From contig CAIVAU010000061.1 in NCBI GenBank assembly GCA_903903925.1, forward strand, positions 21,647 through 85,646: a stretch of DNA of 64,000 bases. The letters run 5' to 3'. The first letter of the stretch is position 1. Every line of letters begins with the position of its first letter. The position numbers were made by a program, and so were the translations under genes. A model generated the notes under the pieces. It did not search any database and was not told where the DNA came from. It saw only the letters and a list, made by a program, of their open reading frames with translations. Below, one piece after another: positions 1 to 7,747 of the stretch. Source of the DNA: an uncultured cyanobacterium (GTDB lineage: Bacteria > Cyanobacteriota > Cyanobacteriia > Cyanobacteriales > Nostocaceae).

Positions 1-746
1 AGGTTTTCTAGGCTTTTGATATAGCGACTAAGTGAATCATTGCTGCAAATTATGATTGGTTTTAATTTGCTGAATCTTTTTTGATCTGCATAAAGATTAA
101 GCAAAGATTGAGCAATGTTAGCACCATCTGTAAGACTAGTTTGAAATTGCTGTGTTTGAGGATCTGTTAAATTCGCATGAGTGGGATTTATTAGTTGAGC
201 TCTAGTTTGGATAATAGCATTTTTAATGCCTTGCAAATTAAGATCAAAACTAATAGTGCTATGACTAGCTAATCTTCCCAAGGTTTCAACATATGTGACC
301 AAGACTCCATTTAATTGCATAACATTGTCTGAGTTTGCTTTTTCTACTTTGCAGGCAGCTTTGATTCTAGCAGGTAGAAATTTATAGGGGTTTATGGCAC
401 TATCAGAATTCAAAAACTCTGGTGATAAATTGTTGACTGGATTAGTGTTAGGTTGCTTAGTAGATGAAATGGAAAAATTCCTAGACGATTCTTGTTGTGA
501 AGAAGCTGATGATAAAGTTGCTCTTCGTTCTTGCAAAACATTATTATAAGCAACATTTGCAACCTCTAATCTGTTACAAGAATCGTAGATATCTTGGATC
601 ATCTTAGTAGATGTATCTTTAAGTGAAGCAGAACTTAGACCGAAATCCTCAACCATTTTTAAGTCCTGTTTACAGCTACCTAACATTATGGTGAGCGGGA
701 AAAGAACAATCATTCGATTGAAAATTCTTATCCAATTTTTTGCCAT
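1..746 (-). CDS. Putative lipoprotein, C-terminus cut by window edge
   Basis: The minus strand reads open from an ATG at 746-744 to the left edge without a stop, giving about 248 residues. The start is supported by a GGAG about 8 bases upstream. The first 25 residues are a lipoprotein signal: basic N-terminus (MAKNWIRIFNR), hydrophobic core, then lipobox LGSC with the Cys at residue 25. The rest is polar, Ser/Asn/Gln-rich and helical, with no domain I recognise. It is probably exported and anchored to a membrane by lipid. It is divergent from the methyltransferase relic. Function unknown; the C-terminus lies outside the window. Confidence 0.72.
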   Translation of the reverse strand, partial: MAKNWIRIFNRMIVLFPLTIMLGSCKQDLKMVEDFGLSSASLKDTSTKMIQDIYDSCNRLEVANVAYNNVLQERRATLSSASSQQESSRNFSISSTKQPNTNPVNNLSPEFLNSDSAINPYKFLPARIKAACKVEKANSDNVMQLNGVLVTYVETLGRLASHSTISFDLNLQGIKNAIIQTRAQLINPTHANLTDPQTQQFQTSLTDGANIAQSLLNLYADQKRFSKLKPIIICSNDSLSRYIKSLEN

Positions 747-1021
747 GATTAATAACTCCATTAAGATTAATGTCCTGCTTAATGACTTGCACCATAATTG
801 GATTGATAACAATTACTTTGGTGAGTCCTCCAGGAGAGAGTCACTACGACTTATTTTGGTCAGCGTCAATGACAGTCAACCCTTCTTAAGCTTTGATTGT
901 AAGTCTTATTAGGTGTCGGCAAAATTAACTTATGCACTTGGCGAAGAAAAATCGAAAATTTAGATTTTTTGTAGACCAAAAAAGTTTTCTATTGATACAC
1001 TTTATAGGGGAGGTGTGATCA

Positions 1022-1639
1022 TTGAGTACAAAATGGACTGTCGTTGATCTTTTCTCGGGCGTGGGAGGAATGAGCTATGGTTTCCATGTCCACCCAAAGT
1101 TTAGGATTGCAGGAGCAGTCGATGCTCAGATCGGGAAGCCAAGTAGTAACAGAGGAACGCTGAAATGTAACGCAGGTTACAAAGACAATATAGGTGTAGA
1201 GCCAATTGATGATGATCTTTCGGTTCTTCAACCAGGAGATCTTCGACGTGTTCTAGATTCAAACATTGGGTCTGTTGGGCTTGATATACTCATTTCATGC
1301 GCCCCATGCACAGGTTTCTCCCGTACACTTCCTGCAAACCATCTTGTTGACGATCCTCGCAATTTGCTCATCAGGCGAAGTGTTCTATTTGTAGAAGAAT
1401 TCAGACCATCAATTTTTCTGATGGAGAATGCGAGGGAGCTTATAGTTGGAAACTTTAGTCACCACTATGAATACCTTAGAGACGAGCTTACCCGACTAGG
1501 ATATCGAGTTTTCGGGAAAGTTCATCTACTGACAAGGTTCGGTCTTCCTCAACGACGTGAGCGGTCTGTTATTATCGCTGTACACGGTGACCTTGAATTA
1601 AGGACACATTATACTTGCTTGCTTCCCAGCTGCATGTAA
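1022..1639 (+). CDS. DNA (cytosine-5)-methyltransferase, 3'-truncated
   Basis: N-terminal half of a C5-cytosine methyltransferase. Motif I (DLFSGVGG, SAM binding) is at residues 9-16, the catalytic Pro-Cys loop (CAPCTGFSRT) near 91-100, the ENA form of motif VI (FLMENAREL) near 137, and motif VIII (QRRERS) near 180. The target-recognition domain and motifs IX-X are missing: the frame runs into foreign sequence after about residue 190 and stops at 205, whereas family members have about 330-450 residues. Start is TTG at 1022 behind a strong AGGGGAGG. Its 3' end meets a truncated convergent gene tail to tail. It very likely has no sequence-specific methylation activity. Confidence 0.85.
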   Translation: MSTKWTVVDLFSGVGGMSYGFHVHPKFRIAGAVDAQIGKPSSNRGTLKCNAGYKDNIGVEPIDDDLSVLQPGDLRRVLDSNIGSVGLDILISCAPCTGFSRTLPANHLVDDPRNLLIRRSVLFVEEFRPSIFLMENARELIVGNFSHHYEYLRDELTRLGYRVFGKVHLLTRFGLPQRRERSVIIAVHGDLELRTHYTCLLPSCM

Positions 1640-1876
1640 TGCCTGAACAAAGGCATACTCAAATGCTTTCTTACCAAACTTCTCAGCATGGGTAGCATGG
1701 TGCATCACGAGACGATTTGCGAAATGTGTAGCAAACTCGGTCGAAACAAGATCGCTCGTTTCACTTGTATACTCCTCGATTGTAACGGTCATGGCTCGCG
1801 CCATTTCAAGGAGAAGCGTTATTTGAATGTGGTTGAGAGTACCAACAACCTTTAAAAACCGCTCGGTGATCTCCAT
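1598..1876 (-). pseudogene. N-terminal fragment of a probable restriction endonuclease
   Basis: A 92-codon minus-strand frame from ATG at 1876. It has the regular helical composition of a real protein (VSTEFATHFANRLVMHHA and KKAFEYAFVQALHAAGK) and then ends abruptly in a few unrelated residues at the point where the facing methyltransferase also ends. Position and orientation suit the partner endonuclease of that methyltransferase. The call as an endonuclease rests on context and a vague resemblance, not on a recognised catalytic motif, since the PD-(D/E)XK part would lie in the lost portion. The start lies close to the divergent SDR gene, with only about 50 bases between them. Confidence 0.5.
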
Positions 1877-1923
1877 ATGTTTGTTTGCCTTTAAGCTTAA
1901 TCTTAAAGGAGGAAAATGAGAAA

Positions 1924-2613
1924 ATGTCAACAACAGTTTTGATTGTCGGAGCCGGTAGTGGACTCAGTGCATCTTTAGCTCGCCTGTTTGCCAAAGAGGG
2001 ATTTACTATAGCTTTAGCCGCTCGCCAAATTGACAAACTCAATGAGCTTTGCAGTGAAATTGGGGCTCGTAGTTTTGCCTGCGATGTCTCAAAATCAGAT
2101 GATGTGAAGCAGCTATTTATTGATGTTGAAAGTCTTGTGGGTTTTCCTGGTGTCGTTATTTACAATCCTAGCTTCCGGGTAAGTGGACCCTTTGTTGATC
2201 TCAACCCAGATGACGTTGCAAAAACTCTCGATATAACAGCCTATGGTGGCTTTCTCGTTGCGCAAGAGGCGGCAAAAAGGATGTTAACTCAGGGGGGTGG
2301 TGCGATCTTCTTCACTGGTGCATCAGCAAGCGTCAAGGGTTATCCTCGTTCTGCTCCCTTCGCCATGGGTAAATTTGCCCTGCGTGGCTTAGCTCAGAGC
2401 ATTGCCCGAGAACTAGCTCCGAAAAACATCCATGTTGCTCATTTCGTCATCGACGGCGCAATCCGTTCGGCTGAACGCCAAGAACCAGCAGACAATCCAG
2501 ATAGTATGCTCGACCCAGATGCGATCGCCCAAACCTATCTCAACATTCTACACCAGCCCCGGAGTGCCTGGACATGGGAAGTTGAGCTGCGTCCTTGGGT
2601 TGAGCGCTTTTAA
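1924..2613 (+). CDS. Short-chain dehydrogenase/reductase (SDR) family protein
   Basis: A 229-residue cytosolic Rossmann-fold oxidoreductase. The dinucleotide motif is VGAGSGLSASLA near residues 6-17, and an acidic residue follows beta-4 (ACDVS). The usual NNAG is YNPS. Catalytic Ser is in GASAS near residue 133, but the usual YxxxK is FAMGK, so the general-base Tyr is Phe while Lys is kept. I recall this Phe form as common in one SDR subfamily (ending IHVAHFVIDGAI), so it is probably not a mutation of this copy alone. ATG at 1924 is preferred over upstream TTG because of AAAGGAGG 10 bases before it. Substrate unknown; activity may be atypical. Confidence 0.85.
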   Translation: MSTTVLIVGAGSGLSASLARLFAKEGFTIALAARQIDKLNELCSEIGARSFACDVSKSDDVKQLFIDVESLVGFPGVVIYNPSFRVSGPFVDLNPDDVAKTLDITAYGGFLVAQEAAKRMLTQGGGAIFFTGASASVKGYPRSAPFAMGKFALRGLAQSIARELAPKNIHVAHFVIDGAIRSAERQEPADNPDSMLDPDAIAQTYLNILHQPRSAWTWEVELRPWVERF

Positions 2614-2670
2614 AGGGAAGTGTAGGGAGTGTGGGGAGAGGGGGAATTTTACCTAACTCCTAACAAAAGA

Positions 2671-2697
2671 AGGGAGTTCCCTGCTAAGAGCTCCCTC
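2671..2697. repeat. Copy of the GGGAGTTCCCTGCTAAGAGCTCCC repeat
   Basis: This stretch shares CCTGCTAAGAGCTCCCT with the end of the NRPS gene near 35,108-35,125, and the reverse complement of 35,055-35,072. It lies between the SDR and MFS genes. Confidence 0.5.
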
Positions 2698-2802
2698 TGA
2701 ATCCTGACCGTTTTTGAATTTTGACTTTCGAGAAGCGACTTGACTCCTGACTAGTTGTGAAATAATTCTAGAAATGCAAAAATTAAACAACAAGAAAACT
2801 CC

Positions 2803-3999
2803 GTGGGTAAGTTCATGCCGGAAAAAGCTGGTAAGAAGCGTGTCTCCTTAGGAGTGTTGGGTGCAGCAGCCTTCATGGTAATTGCCGATGCGCGGGTTAT
2901 TGACCCACTGCTTCACATTATCGCCGATGAATTCAAAACAGGGGTTGGAAGCGCAGCGGTAATCGTTTCAGCATATACAATCCCCTACGGGTTGTTTCAA
3001 TTAGTCTACGGGCCATTGGGCGATCGCATTGGTAAACTTAGGGTAATGACGACTGCAATGGGAGCATTTGCAGTTGGAACGGCGATGTGTGCGCTTGTGC
3101 CAAATATCGCAATCCTTACCTTGTTGCGATTTCTTACAGGGATGGTAGCTGCTGCTGTGATTCCGCTGTCACTAGCTTATATTGGCGACAATTTTCCTTA
3201 CGAAGAACGTCAAGCAGCACTTGGACAATATTTAGGTGCTCTAGTGTTGGGTCAGATCCTTGGCGGTAGTTTGGGCGGGATCTTTGGCGAGTATATTAGC
3301 TGGCGTGATATCTTTCTACTACTTGGAATTGTTTCCCTTGGGATTACTTTAGTGATGTGGCGTGCAACCCGCAGTGTACCTGACCGACATCGTCCTCAAG
3401 GTTCAGTGGGTTTGGCAAATTTCCAACCTTACTACCAACTCATGACCCAACCTGCTGCTCGCATTATTATGATAGCAGTGTTTATTGAAGGATTTTGCAT
3501 CTTTGGGGGACTCCCTTACATAGGTGCATTTCTCCGAGATCGGTATCATCTATCCTACGTTGCGATTGGGTTTATGCTGAGTGGGTTCGGATTGGGTGGG
3601 CTGATTTACAGTCGTTCTGTGAAGTGGCTGGTGAGCAGACTCGGCGAGGGTGGTCTGATCAGCGTCGGAGGATGGTTGATGTGTGCCAGTTACTTGTTCG
3701 TTGCCATATTCCAGAACTGGATACTGTTTATCCCCTTGAATATAGTCATGGGATTAGGCTTCTATATGATGCACGGCACCCTCCAGACTCTAGCGACCGA
3801 GATAGCACCTAAGGCACGAGGTACAGCAGTTTCACTGTTTGCATTCAACCTGTTTATTGGACAGGGACTTGGTGCGGCTGTATTCGGTAGGGTTGTAGAT
3901 AGTTCGGGCTACGTTCCTTGTTTTTTGATGGCTGGTGTGGCGATCGCACTACTTTCGGTTTGGTTTGTGAGGCAAAAGCAGCGTTTTGCCTTACGATAG
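2803..3999 (+). CDS. MFS transporter, DHA1-like (drug:H+ antiporter type)
   Basis: A 398-residue inner-membrane transporter with about 12 hydrophobic helices, the usual DHA1 length. It carries motif A in loop 2-3 (GPLGDRIGKLRV, near residues 70-81) and a Gly-rich motif C in helix 5 (LGQILGGSLGG). The conserved ADARVIDPLL at the end of helix 1 is typical of a bacterial efflux subfamily. Start is uncertain: GTG at 2803 or ATG at 2815; neither has a good ribosome site. It stands alone, followed 94 bases later by tmk. Substrate cannot be told; export of small molecules is the family role. Confidence 0.87.
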   Translation: MGKFMPEKAGKKRVSLGVLGAAAFMVIADARVIDPLLHIIADEFKTGVGSAAVIVSAYTIPYGLFQLVYGPLGDRIGKLRVMTTAMGAFAVGTAMCALVPNIAILTLLRFLTGMVAAAVIPLSLAYIGDNFPYEERQAALGQYLGALVLGQILGGSLGGIFGEYISWRDIFLLLGIVSLGITLVMWRATRSVPDRHRPQGSVGLANFQPYYQLMTQPAARIIMIAVFIEGFCIFGGLPYIGAFLRDRYHLSYVAIGFMLSGFGLGGLIYSRSVKWLVSRLGEGGLISVGGWLMCASYLFVAIFQNWILFIPLNIVMGLGFYMMHGTLQTLATEIAPKARGTAVSLFAFNLFIGQGLGAAVFGRVVDSSGYVPCFLMAGVAIALLSVWFVRQKQRFALR

Positions 4000-4093
4000 A
4001 CCTTCTTGACCCGAATTTCTCACAAGAGTGTGGGGGGTGTGGGAGGTAAGAAAGGAAAAGAATGCAAAAGTCGATCGCAGCGAAATTAAAAAG

Positions 4094-4747
4094 ATGAATG
4101 GCAAGTTGATTGTATTTGAAGGAGTGGAAGGTTGCGGTAAAACTAGCCAAATACAGCTTTGTTGTGAATGGCTGCTGAGGGATGTTGCATGTAACGTCTC
4201 TGTCACTCGCGAACCAGGGGGAACAGACTTAGGGGTAGATCTGCGGCGCTTGTTATTAGAAGTAGGGAAACACCCAATTGCTGACAGGACAGAATTACTC
4301 TTGTATGCTGCTGACCGATCGCAGCACGTAGAACAAGAACTCAAGCCCAATTTGGCGAAGGGTACAATTATATTGTGCGATCGCTACACGGACTCCACCA
4401 TCGCTTACCAAGGTTATGGTCGCAACCTTGACATAAACTTAATTAATCAGCTAAATGCTATTGCTACGGGAGGTTTAGAAAGTGACTTGACTTTGTGGTT
4501 AGATGTTGATGTTGAGGTGGGACTTGCTCGTAAACGAGGAACTTCAGCAATAACTGACCGTATAGAACAGGAAACTTTAGCTTTTCATCGTCGGGTACAG
4601 CAAGGTTATGCTCAACTGTATGCTTCCTACCCTCAACGGATTGTGCGCGTAGATGCTAGCTTGAGTCAAGAAGCTGTACAAAAACAGATTCAGGCAATTG
4701 TGAGCGATCGCCTGGCAAAGTGGGTAGCCAGCACTAAAACTAACTAG
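4094..4747 (+). CDS. tmk: Thymidylate kinase (dTMP kinase)
   Basis: Phosphorylates dTMP to dTDP with ATP in dTTP synthesis, in the cytosol. The 217 residues match the family length. P-loop FEGVEGCGKTSQ is at residues 8-19, the TREPGG strand near 36, the DRYTDSTIAYQG substrate-binding stretch near 97-108, and a lid segment rich in Arg near 145-155. ATG at 4094 is chosen because the protein then begins MNGKLIVFEG as in homologues; an upstream GTG at 4028 would add 22 unlikely residues. Transcribed alone, 94 bases after the MFS gene. Confidence 0.95.
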   Translation: MNGKLIVFEGVEGCGKTSQIQLCCEWLLRDVACNVSVTREPGGTDLGVDLRRLLLEVGKHPIADRTELLLYAADRSQHVEQELKPNLAKGTIILCDRYTDSTIAYQGYGRNLDINLINQLNAIATGGLESDLTLWLDVDVEVGLARKRGTSAITDRIEQETLAFHRRVQQGYAQLYASYPQRIVRVDASLSQEAVQKQIQAIVSDRLAKWVASTKTN

Positions 4748-4780
4748 ATAGCTTAATTAAAATCCTATTCTTGAGACATA

Positions 4781-4874
4781 AGACATAGCCGTGAAAATGA
4801 TGTAAGGGCGCAATGCCGCCGCGCCCCTACCAAGGATTTCAACAAACGCATAATTAGTTTTCACGGCTATGTCT
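4781..4874. repeat. MITE-like palindromic element, copy 1
   Basis: A 17-bp perfect inverted repeat (AGACATAGCCGTGAAAA at 4781-4797 and its complement at 4858-4874) flanks a GC-rich core (AGGGGCGCGGCGGCAT on the complement). The right half, with TACCAAGG..TTT..AACGCATAATTA and the terminal repeat, recurs at 24,452-24,552; its core type recurs at 61,555. No coding capacity. It looks like a small non-autonomous mobile element. Confidence 0.75.
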
Positions 4875-5198
4875 CATGGTTAATCGGTGGTTTAAGCTTG
4901 ATAGCCTCACCATTCCTATACCAACAAATTTAAAGTTTGAAGACATATTTAATCCTAAGTATGACTTGGCGATGCAAAAGTAATAAAATTGACAGATAAA
5001 AATACGTATGGCAAGTTAGACTTAAATTAGTTTAAACTTATTTACACAAGATATAAATAAGTTCATAAAATGCAGAAGTAATGTAAGGCAATGCTGGCTA
5101 GAGGAACATCTTCTTTAAGATAAGTTCATTTACAGCAATAAATTTTAACTTTTCTCCGCAAATTCCAAATCAAACTGTGGGGGCTAGGAAGTGTCACT
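4875..5198. other. Non-coding gap before the efflux operon
   Basis: AT-rich sequence in which I see no gene, tRNA or clear terminator. It must hold the promoter of the RND adaptor gene, but I cannot pick a -10/-35 pair with confidence. Confidence 0.4.
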
Positions 5199-6623
5199 AT
5201 GACAAATGAAAGTTTCGTAGAATTTAAAGCTGAAGAAGAAGAACCAGAAGTGGTTGGGAACAGCATCAGAACAGAGGAGAAACGATTTTCTCCAGCCAGT
5301 GCCCCTCTGCCTTGGTTGATGCCACTATTCTTAGGCACTGGCTTGGGGATAGGAATTGCATCGGTTGGTATAAGTTTGCTACCTAGCCCAAATCAGGGTT
5401 CTATTGCCAAACCGTCACAACTCTCGCCCCAAACCCTTCCTACTGTCACCGTCGCAGAGGCAGTCACAACCCCCATCACCCGTAGCCTTAATACTACAGG
5501 TACTGTAGCTGCTCGTGAACATATCCTGGTTTTGCCGCAAACCAGTGGCTTGCAAATCAAGAAAATCTTAGTCAATGAGGGCAAACAGATCAAAGCGGGG
5601 GAGGTGCTGGCAATTTTAGACGATTCAGTGCTGCAAACACAAATCGACCAAGCAAAGGCAAAAGTAAAATCTGACCAAGGACTGTTAGAGCAAAAATACG
5701 CTGCCCTTGCCCAAGCCCGTGCCAACGTTGCCCAAGCCCGCGCTAACCTTGCAGGGGCACGCGCCGGTGAAAAAGACGCCCTCGTGAAACTCAAAAATTA
5801 CCGACAACTAGGAACAGCAGGAGCAATTAGTCGCGAGCAATTGGATGATCGCGCCACCACAGCTACGACGAAAACAGAAGCTGTCAACGCTGCAGTGGAA
5901 GCTGTTAACGCCGCAGTGGCAACTATTGGTAGTGCCCAAGCAACCCTTAACAGCGCCCAAGCCGATGTGCAAAATAGTGTTGCCAGAGTGCAACAACTGC
6001 AAACACAGTTGGGACAAACGTTAGTTCGATCTCCAGTGGCGGGAATTATCGCTAAAAAGAACGTTGAGGTTGGCGATGTGACTAGCACAAAACAACTCTT
6101 TGAAATTATTCGGGATGGAGAACTGGAACTACAGGCACAGGTTCCAGAAACGCAGTTGTCCCAAGTTGTCATTGGTGTTGATGCACAAATTACCTCCGAT
6201 AGTGATAGCCGCGTCCATTTGCCGGGAAAAGTACGGGAAATATCGCCCACCGTTGATGAGAAAAATCGTAAAGCGATCGTCAAAATTAATTTGTCACCAA
6301 CACCCCTACTGCGTCCAGGGATGTTTGCCCGTGCTGCAATTACAACTAGTACAGCTATGGGAGTGAGCATCCCTGCCAAAGCTGTGCTGCCGCAATCAGA
6401 TGGCAAAGCCATTGTTTTCACCTTATCAAGTGAAGACAAACAAAGGTCTAAAGCTTTAAAAAAAGAATTGGTTTACGTGGTTAAAGCTCAAAAAGTGCAA
6501 GTAGGAGAAATCATCAGTCATGGCAACATCGAAATTCAGCAAGGTTTGAACACAGGCGATCGCGTGGTTGTTGCTGGTGCGCCTTATCTCAAAGATGGCG
6601 ATCGAGTGCGAGTTCCTTTTTAG
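5199..6623 (+). CDS. RND efflux system periplasmic adaptor (MFP subunit)
   Basis: Links an inner-membrane RND pump to an outer-membrane channel. Of 474 residues, 1-38 are acidic and cytosolic, 39-61 form one membrane anchor (no lipobox), then come a split biotinyl-lipoyl domain, an Ala/Gln-rich alpha-hairpin near 145-275 with repeated AQARANVAQARANLAGARAG-like heptads, the second lipoyl half (VRSPVAGIIAKKNVEVGD) and a beta-barrel/membrane-proximal end (GLNTGDRVVVAGAPYLKDGD). ATG at 5199. It is the partner of the pump gene at 7748; the two are now separated by a toxin-antitoxin pair and by a decayed copy of this gene's own 3' part. Confidence 0.92.
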   Translation: MTNESFVEFKAEEEEPEVVGNSIRTEEKRFSPASAPLPWLMPLFLGTGLGIGIASVGISLLPSPNQGSIAKPSQLSPQTLPTVTVAEAVTTPITRSLNTTGTVAAREHILVLPQTSGLQIKKILVNEGKQIKAGEVLAILDDSVLQTQIDQAKAKVKSDQGLLEQKYAALAQARANVAQARANLAGARAGEKDALVKLKNYRQLGTAGAISREQLDDRATTATTKTEAVNAAVEAVNAAVATIGSAQATLNSAQADVQNSVARVQQLQTQLGQTLVRSPVAGIIAKKNVEVGDVTSTKQLFEIIRDGELELQAQVPETQLSQVVIGVDAQITSDSDSRVHLPGKVREISPTVDEKNRKAIVKINLSPTPLLRPGMFARAAITTSTAMGVSIPAKAVLPQSDGKAIVFTLSSEDKQRSKALKKELVYVVKAQKVQVGEIISHGNIEIQQGLNTGDRVVVAGAPYLKDGDRVRVPF

Positions 6624-6662
6624 TAAAATAGAAAAGTGAAATAACGAAAAAACTAAAAAATC

Positions 6663-6968
6663 GTGAATCCAACTTCACAAGATACTAATTTTGAGATAAA
6701 ACAGTTCCCTATTAGGTTGCAAAAGGGTGGACAAATTACTGTTCCTGAGTTAGTGCAACATAACCTCAACTTGACTGAAGGAGATATATTGACGCTGCTG
6801 CAAGTAGAAGATTTAGTCTTGCTCACTGTTAAACAGCCCCAAGTTCCCCAGCTAGCAGATACAATCATCGCCATTATGGAAAATGAGGGCGTAGGCTTGA
6901 CTGATTTGCTAGTAGGTTTAGAAGCGGAACGAGAGGCAATTTGGCACGAGCAACACCAAGATGCGTAG
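6663..6968 (+). CDS. AbrB/MazE-family antitoxin-like protein
   Basis: A 101-residue protein with a swapped-hairpin AbrB-type DNA-binding domain at residues 15-55: FPIRLQKGGQITVPELV followed by L.LTEGD.LTLLQVEDLVLLT. The C-terminal helix (GLEAEREAIWHEQ) would bind the toxin. Start is GTG at 6663; no ATG lies in frame before the domain. The last 8 bases overlap the next gene, which encodes a PIN domain, so this is the antitoxin of a type II module. It probably represses its own operon, as in related modules. Confidence 0.82.
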   Translation: MNPTSQDTNFEIKQFPIRLQKGGQITVPELVQHNLNLTEGDILTLLQVEDLVLLTVKQPQVPQLADTIIAIMENEGVGLTDLLVGLEAEREAIWHEQHQDA

Positions 6969-7401
6969 AGTCTTTGCTGACTCTAGTATATTCATTGCTG
7001 GAGTCGGTTCTCGTACTGGAGCTAGCCGCGCTGTGCTAACAATGGCTGAAATTGGTCTTTTCAAGTTAGTCATATCACAGCAGGTGTTGGATGAATGCCA
7101 GCGTAACATAAGTAAAAAATTACCTGCAGCCTTGCCAATTTTTGCCCAACTACTAGCTGCGATCAACCCGGAAATTTCGCCACATCCACCACAAGCAGAA
7201 TCAGATCGATGGACAAATATTATAGAAGCGAAAGATGCCCCAATTCTGGCTGCTGCTGTACTGGCAAATATTGACCGGTTACTAAGTTTAAATACTAAAG
7301 ATTTTACTCCCAAAGTCGCTGCCCAAAGTAACCTAATTATCCAGACTCCCGCCGATTTTGTAAGAGAAATCCGAGGAATTATAGAAAGAGGGTTGCAGTA
7401 A
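6961..7401 (+). CDS. PIN-domain toxin (putative ribonuclease)
   Basis: A 146-residue PIN-fold protein. Acidic metal-binding residues fit the fold: Asp7 in FADSSIFIAG, Glu near 45 (VLDECQRN), Asp near 91 (KDAPILAAA) and a final Asp near 112 (LNTKDF). It would cleave RNA when not bound by the antitoxin encoded just upstream. The start ATG overlaps the antitoxin stop (ATGCGTAG), implying translational coupling. The module sits inside the RND efflux cluster, between adaptor and pump. Confidence 0.84.
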   Translation: MRRVFADSSIFIAGVGSRTGASRAVLTMAEIGLFKLVISQQVLDECQRNISKKLPAALPIFAQLLAAINPEISPHPPQAESDRWTNIIEAKDAPILAAAVLANIDRLLSLNTKDFTPKVAAQSNLIIQTPADFVREIRGIIERGLQ

Positions 7402-7509
7402 AATTATCCTTTTTTCAAGACACCCAAAGCGTCTTTTAGCTCAAAGCTTCTTCCCCAATTGTAACTCACCAAGCATGAGACTCTACCAACCCTTTGCGGT
7501 CAGAAAGTA

Positions 7510-7650
7510 AACAGCTTGCCCATGCTTTTTATTTGTAGCAAATAATACTAGTATAACTATTCAGTGTACCTTCTCAAGCAGTGCTGCTGCAAACAGATGG
7601 CAACGTCATTGTTTCACCCTATCAGGTGAAGACACATAAGAGTCTCTTGC
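7510..7650 (+). pseudogene. Decayed fragment of a second RND adaptor gene
   Basis: This stretch aligns with the 3' part of the adaptor gene (about 6,327-6,460): TTGCCC.TGCT, ACTAGTA.A.CTAT, GTGCTGC.GCAA.CAGATGGCAA and ATCA.GTGAAGACA all recur in order. By eye roughly three quarters of bases match. It encodes VPSQAVLLQTDGNVIV, corresponding to IPAKAVLPQSDGKAIV, before a one-base frameshift and a stop. It lies directly upstream of the pump gene. Confidence 0.7.
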
Positions 7651-7747
7651 TTTAGAACCAGTAAAGGTCTCAATACTGAGTAGGTTTTGCATTTTCAGTA
7701 ACGCTTAAATTTCTATTCCCCACTCCCCACTCACCATTTACTCATTT

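Noticed and set aside
688..912. 74-codon plus frame at the start of the lipoprotein gene
   Set aside because: Overlaps the minus-strand lipoprotein start, which has a ribosome site and lipobox; its composition is not protein-like.
5393..6439. Two long minus-strand frames opposite the RND adaptor
   Set aside because: Shadows of the Ala/Gln-rich coiled coil; Cys/Ser/Thr-rich with no protein-like pattern.
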